A stretch of DNA of 15,692 nucleotides from Nostoc sp. GT001 (GCF_030382115.1 NZ_JAUDRJ010000003.1:4155027-4170718); one strand, 5' to 3'. Positions 7,955 to 15,199 are shown, numbered from the stretch's first letter. Numbers and translations: made by a program. Notes: generated by a model not told the origin, from the letters alone.

Positions 7955-8006
7955 TGACCCTGATAACTCACTCCCCTGATAGGTTAACACCCACTGGGAA
8001 TTTTTT
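7955..8006 (+). ncRNA. nsiR1: NsiR1 copy 9 (5'-truncated, promoterless)
   Basis: Sister of the unit at 7647, with the same truncation point. Its stem reads ACTCCC against GGGAAT, so one C-G pair is lost relative to the sister; T-run 8001-8006. No promoter box is present. Confidence 0.68.
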
Positions 8007-8186
8007 CTACTACTTGCGTTACCAATAGCGATCGCAAATGCGTCTCGTAGAGAGATATTTGCGAGTCTTTTTCTCTCAGGGATGCTTTACTTCTTCATAG
8101 AGGTACGAGCTTTACAGCCCATCGTAGACATCGCCTCTAATTTAGTCCATTTTTCCCGGAAGATGCTGGCTGCCCTAGAAAAGATT

Positions 8187-8249
8187 ATTGGTAGATGCAC
8201 CCTGATAACTAACTCCCCTAGTAGGCTAACACCCACTGGGGGTTTTTTT
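8187..8249 (+). ncRNA. nsiR1: NsiR1 copy 10 (full length)
   Basis: CCCGGA at 8155-8160 and TAGAAA at 8176-8181 are 21 bp apart start to start, one less than all other copies because a C is missing from CTGCCCTAG. This could change promoter strength. The terminator is CCCCTAGT/ACTGGGGG with seven T (8243-8249). Downstream, AATTGACC is a last trace of the truncated unit seen after copies 6 and 8. Confidence 0.87.
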
Positions 8250-8315
8250 ATTTAAAAAATAATTGACCTTTGTACAAATTTATCCGGAGTATGGTCTTCA
8301 ACCTGAGAACACTTA

Positions 8316-8379
8316 ATTGGTAGATGCACCCTGATAACTAACTCCCCTAGTAGGCTAACACCCACTGGGGGTTTTTTTT
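8316..8379 (+). ncRNA. nsiR1: NsiR1 copy 11 (hetF-distal, full length)
   Basis: TCCGGA at 8283-8288 with the upstream sequence AAATTTATCCGGAG, as in copy 3. The -10 position reads GAGAAC (8305-8310) in place of TAGAAC, so this promoter may be weaker. The body matches copies 6, 8 and 10 closely, with a T-run of eight (8372-8379). It ends the array. Confidence 0.87.
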
Positions 8380-8704
8380 GCCGTAGACGCGTAGTGGTGA
8401 GCCACATAACCGGGAGTACATCACTCTGGTAGATCTTGAGTATCCTCCTGTTGACAGGATAGAGCGTAACTTACTCACTCAATCTCTGAATCGCTTTCTT
8501 TTTATTGTGAGCTAGAGATGCTACTTCAAAATGATTGCTATGATATTTAATCACATTCTTAATTTTTTTTATATATTTTGACGAGTTCCCTTTTAACTTT
8601 CACTATTTGTCTGCCTCAGCAAAACTTACCTTCTTACTCAGCACAGACTAACAAACTAAATGCCACGCTACCGCTAACAGCACTCCTCAAACAATTGAAA
8701 ACTG
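8380..8704. other. Intergenic region beyond the NsiR1 array
   Basis: No gene is supported. A GTAGACGCGTAGTGG word near 8383 resembles dispersed Nostocales repeats, and CCTGTTGACAGG near 8447 could form a small hairpin. The rest is AT-rich. It lies after the convergent stop of the FHA gene and shows no U-tailed terminator for it. Confidence 0.5.
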
Positions 8705-9463
8705 CTAAAAGTTACAATTTTTTAGCTGGTTGGGATTAGACAGTACTTGTGTGGTAAACAGGCGGTCTAAAATTTCTGATTTCTGTTCTGAACTGAAGTT
8801 GTCATAAAAATTGTCAAACTTCTCAACTATGCCGAAATTTTTGAAAGCCTCTAAATTAGAATCTGGTTTTTCAATTAGAGATTTTTGTCTATTCTGGGAA
8901 TAAGTAAGTATGTCTACTGTATGATTATTCTTTCGATACACAAGCTGCATCAATAAATCCATTGCAACAGTTGGCAGAACGCGGTAGGTAGAAGTCACGA
9001 AAAAATCAAAAGCCATATTTCCTAGACGGATGCGATCGCCATCTTTGAGCTTAATCGGCCTAACAGCACGATTACCATTCACAAAGGAGCCATTGGTACT
9101 GTTGAAATCAATTAAGTAAAAGCCTTGCTCGTCAATATGCTGAATAGCAGCGTGGCGACGAGACAGATGATTGTCAGCAATGCAAATACCACTGGTGCGA
9201 TTACGACCTATCGTCCAGATTTGTTGTGGCTGTCGTAAACTCTGAGTCTGATTGTCGCCCAAGTTAGTCATCAAATAAACAGCAGCACTATCCACTACAC
9301 CATGTACGTAACCCGTCGTCTTGACTCTCCTCAACGACGGTTGAGATAGGTTTTCTAGCTGAAGTATTTCATCTAGAAGGCTGCTGTGGTGTTCATACAA
9401 CTTGAGAAATACTTGATATAAAGTTAATCGCCGTTCTATTTCCGTTTGTGCAAAGTCAGTCAT
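8705..9463 (-). CDS. FHA-domain protein
   Basis: 252 residues. A forkhead-associated domain, which binds phosphothreonine peptides, spans about residues 60-155. The signature is complete: GR at 86-87, SRRH at 101-104, and NSTNGSFVNG at 121-130, followed by LKDGDRIRLG. The first 60 residues are helical (YQVFLKLYEHHSSLLDEILQLENL) and the last 90 have no motif I recognise. There is no membrane segment. The ribosome site is weak (AAGG about 10 nt before ATG). It lies downstream of the kinase gene on the same strand but about 700 bp away, so co-transcription is doubtful. A role as reader of Ser/Thr kinase output is inferred from the domain. Confidence 0.88.
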   Translation of the reverse strand: MTDFAQTEIERRLTLYQVFLKLYEHHSSLLDEILQLENLSQPSLRRVKTTGYVHGVVDSAAVYLMTNLGDNQTQSLRQPQQIWTIGRNRTSGICIADNHLSRRHAAIQHIDEQGFYLIDFNSTNGSFVNGNRAVRPIKLKDGDRIRLGNMAFDFFVTSTYRVLPTVAMDLLMQLVYRKNNHTVDILTYSQNRQKSLIEKPDSNLEAFKNFGIVEKFDNFYDNFSSEQKSEILDRLFTTQVLSNPNQLKNCNF

Positions 9464-10162
9464 TATACGTAAACCTTATACTACCTGATTTCGGTTGTAA
9501 TATACATCTCCAGCCGACAACCAGGAATAATTGATTTTTTGCTTTTTGCTGCCATCTGAAAAATTTAGTGGTTTAGGATCATTCTATTTTACAAATTTTA
9601 GGTGTGAGATTCCCTGTTATTTATAGCCATAAAAAGCATATAAATAAATATCTTTATAAAATTATTATGATGCTTTATTGTTTATTGTAAATAATCATTT
9701 GTTATTTGTAACAGATGAAAATCATAAAGATTTCATGAAGAATTCACAAATATCTACGTATTTCTGCTAGATATTTGGATATTTCTTAATATTGATGAGA
9801 GTGATAGCTATGGCTCAACCTAAACATTATACATATTTGGTCAATTCTGAATAAATCTAAGTTTTTATCGAGAATAATCAGGGCTAATTTTCCCAGATAT
9901 AAGAAAAGTTCAACCTTGTGATTCTGATAAAATGAGTGTTTTAAAATTATTAATAAAAATGGAGAACTTAAAAGCAGGGAGGTTGAGGCTATTCTGCTAA
10001 TCTCAAATAATTGACTTCAAGAAAAAGGATTCATCCATCAGGATAATCTAGAACCTAATATAGGAAAATATTCGCATAGAACTATGGCGACAAAAGAGGC
10101 TATTTCCGATGAATTAGGAAATTCCATCCGTCTATAAGATTGCGGTAGTTCACGCTTTCAAA
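9464..10162. other. Long AT-rich intergenic region between kinase and FHA genes
   Basis: About 700 bp without a supported gene. Only very short frames occur, such as an ATG at 9810 opening 14 codons (MAQPKHYTYLVNSE) and one at 9959 of 13 codons; neither has a convincing ribosome site. It should hold the FHA promoter and the kinase 3' end, but I see no clear -10/-35 pair or U-tailed hairpin. Confidence 0.5.
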
Positions 10163-11758
10163 TCATAACAAGCCTCGTTTTCCATTGGGGCGCACAGTCA
10201 TCCAATTTGTTTTTGCTAGTGCTAGCTGCTCATCAGAAATTTTAGCACTGGTGAGATTAGCACCACACAAATTAGCTCCTCGGAGGTTAGCATTGCTGAG
10301 ATAAGCATTGCTAAGGTCTGCGCCTCTCAAGTCTGCTCCTTCTAAATCAGCATGGTTAAAGTATGCTTTGCTCAAATTAGCATCTTTAAGATTTGCTCGA
10401 GTCAGACTGGCTCTGCCAAAGTCACTATTGTGAAGATTAGCTCCCTGAAGATTGGTTTTTTGCAATTGAGCAGAATGAAAATTTGTTTGAGATAAATCAG
10501 CACCTTGCAGATTTAGCAAATTTAAATTGTGTAAGGCAAAATCTCGTCTTCCCTTCAGATAAGCTGTTAATAAACCTTGGGTATCTAACTTCCGCCCAAC
10601 TTTAGAATTTTGACCTTGTGAACTATTGCTGTTGCTACTGAAAGTCGTTGATTTAGCCATCCCAGAACCCTGGTGTAATCCCGCAGCTTCCGCTGCCTTG
10701 GCTCGTCTAGCACGAATCGCTGCCGCTACCTGTGCCACTCCAGTGCTGGTAGCAGCTGGGTTGTTACATAAAACAGCAGAATTTTCCAGGTGGTTATGTG
10801 TTCGCTCTTTAGATCCGTTATCAGATTTAATCAGCAAACCCTTTGCTAAACTATCTAAGTATGGTTCTATTTCCAATGCTCTGAGAACTTCTGCCGCTGA
10901 CTGATAGCGATTACGTACAGACACCTCTAACATTTTTCGTAACACATTGCCCAAGTGATCGCTCACTTGCACAAGCTGCTCCCACATCATCTCGCCAGTG
11001 TTGGGATTGTAATCTAAATCTTTAGGAGTTTTGCTAGTCAGTAAATAAATGCATGTTACCCCCAATGCATAAATATCACTGGCGTAGACTGGACGCATAG
11101 CCATTTGCTCTGGAGGTGCAAAACCAGGAGTACCAATTGCATACGCAGTTAATGCTGTCTGTCCTGATGGGCCTGTTGCACCTTGGCTGATTTGGTTTTT
11201 GACGGCACCAAAGTCGATCAGTACCATTCTGGCATCTTGAGTGCGGCGGATTAAGTTGGCTGGCTTAATATCACGGTGAATCACCTTTTGATCGTGGATG
11301 TATTGCAATAGTGGCAAAATCTCGCTCAAAAATTGCTTGACTCCAGTTTCACTCAAGATGCCGTTAAGTTTGACCTCCTCTTGCAAGGTGTCACCACTGA
11401 TATATTCTTGAATTAAGTAGAATTGCTCGTGATCTTCAAAATAGTCTAACAATCTTGGTACTTGGGGATGATTGCCAATCTTACCGAGAGTTTTAGCTTC
11501 TCGCTCAAAGAGTTCTCTGGCCATCTGTAAAACGTGTGGGGCGCTTCCTGATGGGCGTAATTGTTTGATTACGCAACTCGGTTCTCCTGGTAAGCCTTGA
11601 TCGTTGGCTAGGAAGGTCGCTCCAAAGCCACCCTGACCTAATGGTTGGATCACCTGATAGCGATCGCGCAACAGTAGTTGCGAGCCACAAGACTGACACC
11701 TTTGGCTATATACCAAATTTTCTGGATTGGAACAGGTAGGATTTAAGCAGTAGCTCAT
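10163..11758 (-). CDS. spkB: SpkB-like serine/threonine kinase with zinc ribbon and pentapeptide repeats
   Basis: 531 residues. The N-terminus has four cysteines (C4, C9, C21, C24) spaced like a zinc ribbon. The kinase domain covers about residues 34-300: glycine loop GQGGFG (41-46), Lys65 in VIKQ, catalytic HRDIKPAN (161-168), DFG at 182-184, and FAPPEQ at 213-218 as the APE motif. All key residues are present, so it should be active. A Ser/Ala-rich linker (330-390) leads to pentapeptide repeats A(D/N)LxxA at about 413-505, a right-handed beta-helix. This order matches Synechocystis SpkB, linked there to oxidative stress; strict orthology is not proven. There is no membrane segment. The ATG has no strong ribosome site; a hairpin lies 32 nt upstream. 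Confidence 0.9.
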   Translation of the reverse strand: MSYCLNPTCSNPENLVYSQRCQSCGSQLLLRDRYQVIQPLGQGGFGATFLANDQGLPGEPSCVIKQLRPSGSAPHVLQMARELFEREAKTLGKIGNHPQVPRLLDYFEDHEQFYLIQEYISGDTLQEEVKLNGILSETGVKQFLSEILPLLQYIHDQKVIHRDIKPANLIRRTQDARMVLIDFGAVKNQISQGATGPSGQTALTAYAIGTPGFAPPEQMAMRPVYASDIYALGVTCIYLLTSKTPKDLDYNPNTGEMMWEQLVQVSDHLGNVLRKMLEVSVRNRYQSAAEVLRALEIEPYLDSLAKGLLIKSDNGSKERTHNHLENSAVLCNNPAATSTGVAQVAAAIRARRAKAAEAAGLHQGSGMAKSTTFSSNSNSSQGQNSKVGRKLDTQGLLTAYLKGRRDFALHNLNLLNLQGADLSQTNFHSAQLQKTNLQGANLHNSDFGRASLTRANLKDANLSKAYFNHADLEGADLRGADLSNAYLSNANLRGANLCGANLTSAKISDEQLALAKTNWMTVRPNGKRGLL

Positions 11759-11789
11759 GCACTCTCAACTCGCTGCACGAATAATCACG

Positions 11790-11806
11790 GGGAGTGTTAT
11801 ACTCCC
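11790..11806. promoter_or_regulatory. Hairpin upstream of the kinase gene
   Basis: GGGAGT (11790-11795) and ACTCCC (11801-11806) form a 6-bp perfect stem with loop GTTAT. It would lie in the kinase 5' leader if transcription starts further upstream, or serve as an operator. No family is assigned. Confidence 0.35.
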
Positions 11807-12227
11807 TTTCAATTATTTAGACATTAATCAACTCTTGCCAGGTAATTTCTGCTGGAAATCCTTTGAAGAGTTCCTAAAGTTTAACTGAGATTACCTAAAG
11901 CGATCGCTAAACAAGATTATTTATTATACTTACATTGGCAAATACTGTTTATGCTGCTTTCTACCAATTCCTAATTCCTAGTCACGCTCTCTCAAGGCTT
12001 GTGGCGTTCATCGCGCTATTATCCCATTCAGAAAATCAGCTTTAATCTGGTTTTTGCATGGGAGAATTGGTATTAAAAGGTATTGGAGGGCAGTGCCCAA
12101 CGCCAGTTACTATATTTGGGGAAACCCCAAGACCGCACTGGCTACCCTACAGAAAGTCGCTATAGGATTTTGGATGCCCAAATTTGGAGGCAATTTAGAA
12201 TCATCTCCATCAGTCGTTAAGAGATTA
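11807..12227. other. Intergenic region with nested inverted repeats
   Basis: No gene is supported. It holds a HIP1 site near 11900, and between 12088 and 12142 three stems: GGGC/GCCC around AGT (12088-12098); GCCAGT (12102-12107) with ACTGGC (12137-12142); and within it TTGGGG/CCCCAA around AAA (12116-12130). The nested stems resemble dispersed Nostoc intergenic repeats. A plus-strand frame crosses this area but overlaps the synthase gene antisense and is unsupported. Confidence 0.5.
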
Positions 12228-13058
12228 TTAGCTAGCTTTCATGTTCACACTAGTCAGCTGTTCGATAAGTGCAAAAACATCACTGCGGCTGAGTTTCTCT
12301 TTACCATTAGCAAGGGCGTCAAGAGTGCCATTTGCCAAGGTGAAGGGGATTTGACAAAAATCTAAGGCTGGCCCGGTAGGAAGGTCTTTGATATAAGCTT
12401 CAGCCAGCCCGATATTGCGTCGGGCATACTCTTGCATATTTTCTGCACTCCAACCTTCTGGGAAGAATTCTACTCCACGCCCCAAATCTTCAGTGTGGTT
12501 ACGCAGGATATTGACTGCTTGTAAACCCCGACCAAAACCAATCGCCTGGATACGGTTCGTTTGTGTTCCATCATACCAAGTCCATAAATCAGAAAGTAAC
12601 AGTCCCACTGCACCTGCAACTCCAAAGGTATAACGATCTAAATCAGATTCTGTATAAATTTTCCAGTTTTTTTCTGCCCAATAAGCCATCCGGTCTGCCA
12701 TTGCAGCAGTGGCATCCCAAATTCGAGGTGCAATGGTGTCTGGTGCTAGCAGTGACCATTCTCTAATCCTCAAAGTGACTTCTGCTAATGAATTCTCATA
12801 CCCACTAAATCCTGCAAAGAAAGCATCTACCGCAAAACCATCAACTCCTGCTTGCAATGTCAGGCTAATGGTTCTTAACAGCTTGGCTTTAGTAGCATTA
12901 TCTAGTTCGGGATGATCTTCAATTTCATCAATGGCACGCATACACAAATATGCTGATGCTACTGCTTCTTGCAATCCTGGCGGTAAAACACTAATTGGGA
13001 TATAAAAAGTTCGGCTAGTTTCTTTGAGGATTTGCAATGCATCTCTACGTAAATTCAT
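12228..13058 (-). CDS. Squalene/phytoene synthase-family protein with altered second motif
   Basis: 276 residues from the chosen start. The family joins two prenyl diphosphates head to head (squalene, phytoene). The first metal-binding motif DEIED is intact at 44-48, and TFGVAGAVG (144-152) matches the conserved AG-VG segment. The second motif, normally RDxxED, reads RNHTED (186-191), so the first Asp is Asn187. A subgroup of family members shares this change and has no proven product. I chose ATG 13058 because GGGGAG lies 7 nt upstream; the ATG at 13091 would add 11 residues without a ribosome site. Neighbours give no pathway. It may make an unusual isoprenoid, or have lost synthase activity. 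It should not be called crtB. Confidence 0.82.
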   Translation of the reverse strand: MNLRRDALQILKETSRTFYIPISVLPPGLQEAVASAYLCMRAIDEIEDHPELDNATKAKLLRTISLTLQAGVDGFAVDAFFAGFSGYENSLAEVTLRIREWSLLAPDTIAPRIWDATAAMADRMAYWAEKNWKIYTESDLDRYTFGVAGAVGLLLSDLWTWYDGTQTNRIQAIGFGRGLQAVNILRNHTEDLGRGVEFFPEGWSAENMQEYARRNIGLAEAYIKDLPTGPALDFCQIPFTLANGTLDALANGKEKLSRSDVFALIEQLTSVNMKAS

Positions 13059-13065
13059 GTTTTCA

Positions 13066-13071
13066 CTCCCC
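13066..13071 (-). promoter_or_regulatory. Shine-Dalgarno deciding the synthase start
   Basis: GGGGAG read on the minus strand, 7 nt before ATG 13058. It lies inside the frame of the longer alternative start at 13091 and argues for the shorter protein. Confidence 0.65.
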
Positions 13072-13327
13072 ACTTGATTTTTGCACCACATGAAGTTTGC
13101 AGTTTTTTGATGATACTGGATATAGTTTTGACTAAACCTTAAAAACTATAGACTATAAGATACGCTAGTATTTCATCTAAAAATTGATAGTTTTTGGTAT
13201 TGCAATTAACAAAACTCTCAAATTTATCAAAGTTTAGTCTAGTATAGAGGTTTTTGGGTGCAAAAGTGTTTGAAGTGTCGTTTGATATAGCTTTCATAAA
13301 CTTTTAGTATACATATAAAGAATTATG

Positions 13328-13349
13328 GTAATATTTGGTTGGATATTAC
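13328..13349. promoter_or_regulatory. Inverted repeat GTAATAT-N8-ATATTAC
   Basis: Two perfect 7-bp arms (13328-13334 and 13343-13349) with spacer TTGGTTGG. The geometry suits a dimeric regulator. It is not an NtcA site (GTAN8TAC), since the arms lie further apart. Its target gene is unclear. Confidence 0.35.
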
Positions 13350-13830
13350 GAAATTTTTCCATAAGCAAACATCCATTTTAGCGATTTGAAAGTGCTTTAA
13401 GTCTGCGTTAATCTGACTAACAAAGTGTAATTATTGTATATATAAAGACAATTCAGGAAAAGCTGACAACGGATAATAGCATTTGTACATACCTTTGGAT
13501 GGGTACAGTGGTTTACCGAAGAGTTAGGGTGAGTTAAATTGGACGACATATAAGGCTGCAATGCCTGAGTTCGACTATACCTAATTGATTGGAGTCAGAA
13601 CGGTCTTGCTGTTCAAAGTGACATAAAGTGACCAAAACTCAGAACAAGAAGTTCCCGTATATTTACGAGATTGACAATAAAAAAGTTGGCTGTTTACCCA
13701 CTCAACACAATATTTGTGAATATTTGACCTCTCATATCATGTCCGCCTGATTACTTATTAAACCCGAATAACCCCAAAGAGCTTAAGCTACACTTCGTCT
13801 CACTGACCGCTTATCTACAGTGCAGACACA

Positions 13831-13994
13831 AGTCCTAAAAATCTAAGCCTGATGAGGTCATCCTCATTCCCATGCAGAGTATGGAACGAGAAGACAATAG
13901 GAAATCGGGCTTTTTTCGACTTATATACACGCTAGCTCCGCTTGCAAAGAGGGTATTAAAGGGAAACATCAATGATTTAGGACTGCTATAGTCC
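13831..13994. mobile_element. MITE-like inverted-repeat element
   Basis: AGTCCTAAA (13831-13839) is inverted as TTTAGGACT (13976-13984). The right end continues as ATGATTTAGGACTGCTATAG, one base different from the right end of the MITE at 1219-1322 over the shared part. The interior does not match that MITE and holds a terminator-like structure. It may be a relative with a different core, or two unrelated repeats side by side. Confidence 0.45.
13846..13916 (+). terminator. Two-stage hairpin followed by six T
   Basis: AGCCTGAT (13846-13853) pairs with ATCGGGCT (13904-13911) through 8 bp with one U-G, followed by T 13911-13916. Inside, CTCATTCC...AT (13863-13873) pairs with ATGGAACGAG (13881-13890) with one mismatch and one bulge. 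A competing perfect stem ATGAGG/CCTCAT (13852-13867) overlaps both. It reads as a Rho-independent terminator on the plus strand or the 3' part of a small RNA. No plus-strand gene is seen upstream. Confidence 0.5.
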
Positions 13995-14016
13995 AGATTA
14001 TGTTTATACAAAAACA

Positions 14017-14030
14017 AACCGAATAGTCTG
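14017..14030. promoter_or_regulatory. Operator-like word downstream of the thioesterase gene
   Basis: AACCGAATAGTCTG differs by two bases from GACCGAATGGTCTG upstream of the tetR gene (15202-15215). It may be a second site for the same regulator, although no gene starts next to it. Confidence 0.3.
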
Positions 14031-14066
14031 TAAAAAATTAAAAAAATATCGAAGTATTCCTAATTA

Positions 14067-14510
14067 TTAAATTTTCTGAATCCCTTGTTGATACTGTAAA
14101 TATTTTTTCTGTAATTCCTCTGGAATGGGAATAAGACGATTATTTTCCAGACTGACAAAACCACCCTTCTGGCTAGCCACTGCTGCTAACTCATTGTTAG
14201 ATAAAATTTCAGCTTTCACAGTCCACTTTAAGCGTCCTAAACCACTCAGCCATAAACGTCCAATCACTTTATCAATAATCTTTATTGGACGTTTATATTC
14301 AATCTCTGTTCCAGCTAGAATTGGTGTATATCCTTGTTCAATTTGTTGATTGAGTTGCCAATGTTCATCTAAAAACTTTAGACGTAAATCCTCTAGCCAT
14401 CTGATATACACGATATTACTCACAATTCCCATAAAATCAATGTCGTATGTTTTGACAGGAATTGCTAATACTACTTCTAATGGTCTATGTAAGTTGTTAT
14501 TTACTAGCAT
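14067..14510 (-). CDS. Hotdog-fold acyl-CoA thioesterase (YbgC/4HBT-like)
   Basis: 147 residues, normal length for a single hotdog domain. The segment YDIDFMGIVSNIVYIRWLEDLR (22-43) matches the active-site loop and central helix of the 4-hydroxybenzoyl-CoA thioesterase family, with Asp25 at the usual catalytic position. The second half holds the strands EIEYKRPIKIIDKVIG and LKWTVKAEIL. It would hydrolyse an acyl-CoA thioester in the cytoplasm; the acyl group is unknown. AGAG lies about 6 nt before the ATG. It starts 41 nt after the tetR stop on the same strand, so both are probably one transcript, with the regulator first. Confidence 0.87.
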   Translation of the reverse strand: MLVNNNLHRPLEVVLAIPVKTYDIDFMGIVSNIVYIRWLEDLRLKFLDEHWQLNQQIEQGYTPILAGTEIEYKRPIKIIDKVIGRLWLSGLGRLKWTVKAEILSNNELAAVASQKGGFVSLENNRLIPIPEELQKKYLQYQQGIQKI

Positions 14511-14551
14511 TATTTCTCTTGAGATTTTTTAATACTGCTCGGTCTGTTCAA

Positions 14552-15139
14552 TTAAAGAGAAGTTTTCAAGTATTGATTCAGGTGATTAATTACCCTATGA
14601 ATATGAATTGAATCTCCATATAGCTTGCTCATCATTATGCCTCCTTCCAGTGTTGCAATTATGATGGTAGCAATTTCATCAGCACTCACTTCAGAGCGAA
14701 TTTCACCCTTTTCAATTCCTTTTTCAATAATTCGACAAATTAGATGTAGCCAAGAGTTCATTGCTTGTTGAGCACGTTCTCGCAACGCCGGATGAGCATC
14801 ATCACTTTCCACAGCAGTATTCAGCAGTGGACACCCTCCTTTAATCGGTGGATTTTCTGCGAAGCTACTAAACACCCCAATGATTGCTTGCAGACGTTCT
14901 ACTGCGTGGTGTTTGCTTCGTAATACAAATCTAGTATGCTGCTTAATGCGAGCGATCGCAAAATCAAAAGCCTGTAGTGCGAGATCATCTTTGCTTTGGA
15001 AGTGATTGTAAATTCCTCCTTTCTGCAATCCAGTTACACGCATAATGTCTGACATCGATGAACCTGCATACCCCTGTTGATTAAACAGTTCGGCTGCTTG
15101 CTCAAGAATTCTGGTTTTTGTTTCTTCGCCTTTGGACAT
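14552..15139 (-). CDS. TetR/AcrR-family transcriptional regulator
   Basis: 195 residues. The N-terminal helix-turn-helix (about residues 8-54) is clear: TRILEQAAELFNQQGYAGSSMSDIMRVTGLQKGGIYNHF in outline, ending in YNHFQSKDDL. The C-terminal part (about 75-190) is a helical ligand-binding domain with GGCPLLN, a motif common in the YxaF/LmrA-like subgroup. Family members usually repress their own operon until a small ligand binds. Here the palindrome at 15200-15215, 60 bp upstream, is the likely site. The ATG has no good ribosome site. The ligand is unknown; the alcohol dehydrogenase remnant upstream might once have been part of the regulon. Confidence 0.92.
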   Translation of the reverse strand: MSKGEETKTRILEQAAELFNQQGYAGSSMSDIMRVTGLQKGGIYNHFQSKDDLALQAFDFAIARIKQHTRFVLRSKHHAVERLQAIIGVFSSFAENPPIKGGCPLLNTAVESDDAHPALRERAQQAMNSWLHLICRIIEKGIEKGEIRSEVSADEIATIIIATLEGGIMMSKLYGDSIHIHRVINHLNQYLKTSL

Positions 15140-15199
15140 TACAGCGATTTTGATAGTAGGGAGTTGATTGAATTGAAAATTGCTGTAAATTAAATATTA

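Larger units (their letters stand above)
7321..8249. repeat. Tandem segmental duplication carrying NsiR1 copies 5-10
   Basis: The 80-bp block that starts GGTACGAGCTTTACAGCCC and ends at the next NsiR1 -10 box begins at 7484, 7792 and 8102, almost unchanged. Copies 6, 8 and 10 start at 7570, 7878 and 8187, giving a period of 308-309 bp. Each spacer also carries a HIP1 site (7401, about 7722, about 8028). The first spacer differs: it lacks the truncated NsiR1 unit and has an extra GCTACGCGTAGC block at 7457. The near-identity of units points to recent unequal crossing-over. No ORF is supported here. Confidence 0.9.
13092..14066. other. Long AT-rich non-coding region
   Basis: Nearly 1 kb without a firm gene. 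It must contain the synthase promoter (minus strand). It also holds an inverted repeat GTAATAT/ATATTAC (13328-13349), an open frame of 40 codons from GTG 13628 to TGA 13750 that has no ribosome site or recognised similarity, a MITE-like element with a terminator-like hairpin (13831-13994), and an operator-like word at 14017-14030. Short protein-like but unsupported frames elsewhere could be gene remnants. Confidence 0.5.

Noticed and set aside
6768..8380. Reading the array as a second CRISPR or a transposon
   Set aside because: Units carry individual promoters and terminators, have irregular spacers that are themselves duplicated, and match NsiR1; no transposase or terminal repeats.
9810..9854. 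14-codon frame starting ATGGCTCAACC
   Set aside because: Too short, no clear ribosome site and no known peptide signal (no RGSGR-type PatS/PatX motif).
12054..12915. Plus-strand frames over the synthase gene
   Set aside because: They overlap a well-supported minus-strand gene with clear family motifs.
13835..14017. 60-codon minus-strand frame
   Set aside because: It crosses the MITE-like element and its hairpins, with no protein-like features.
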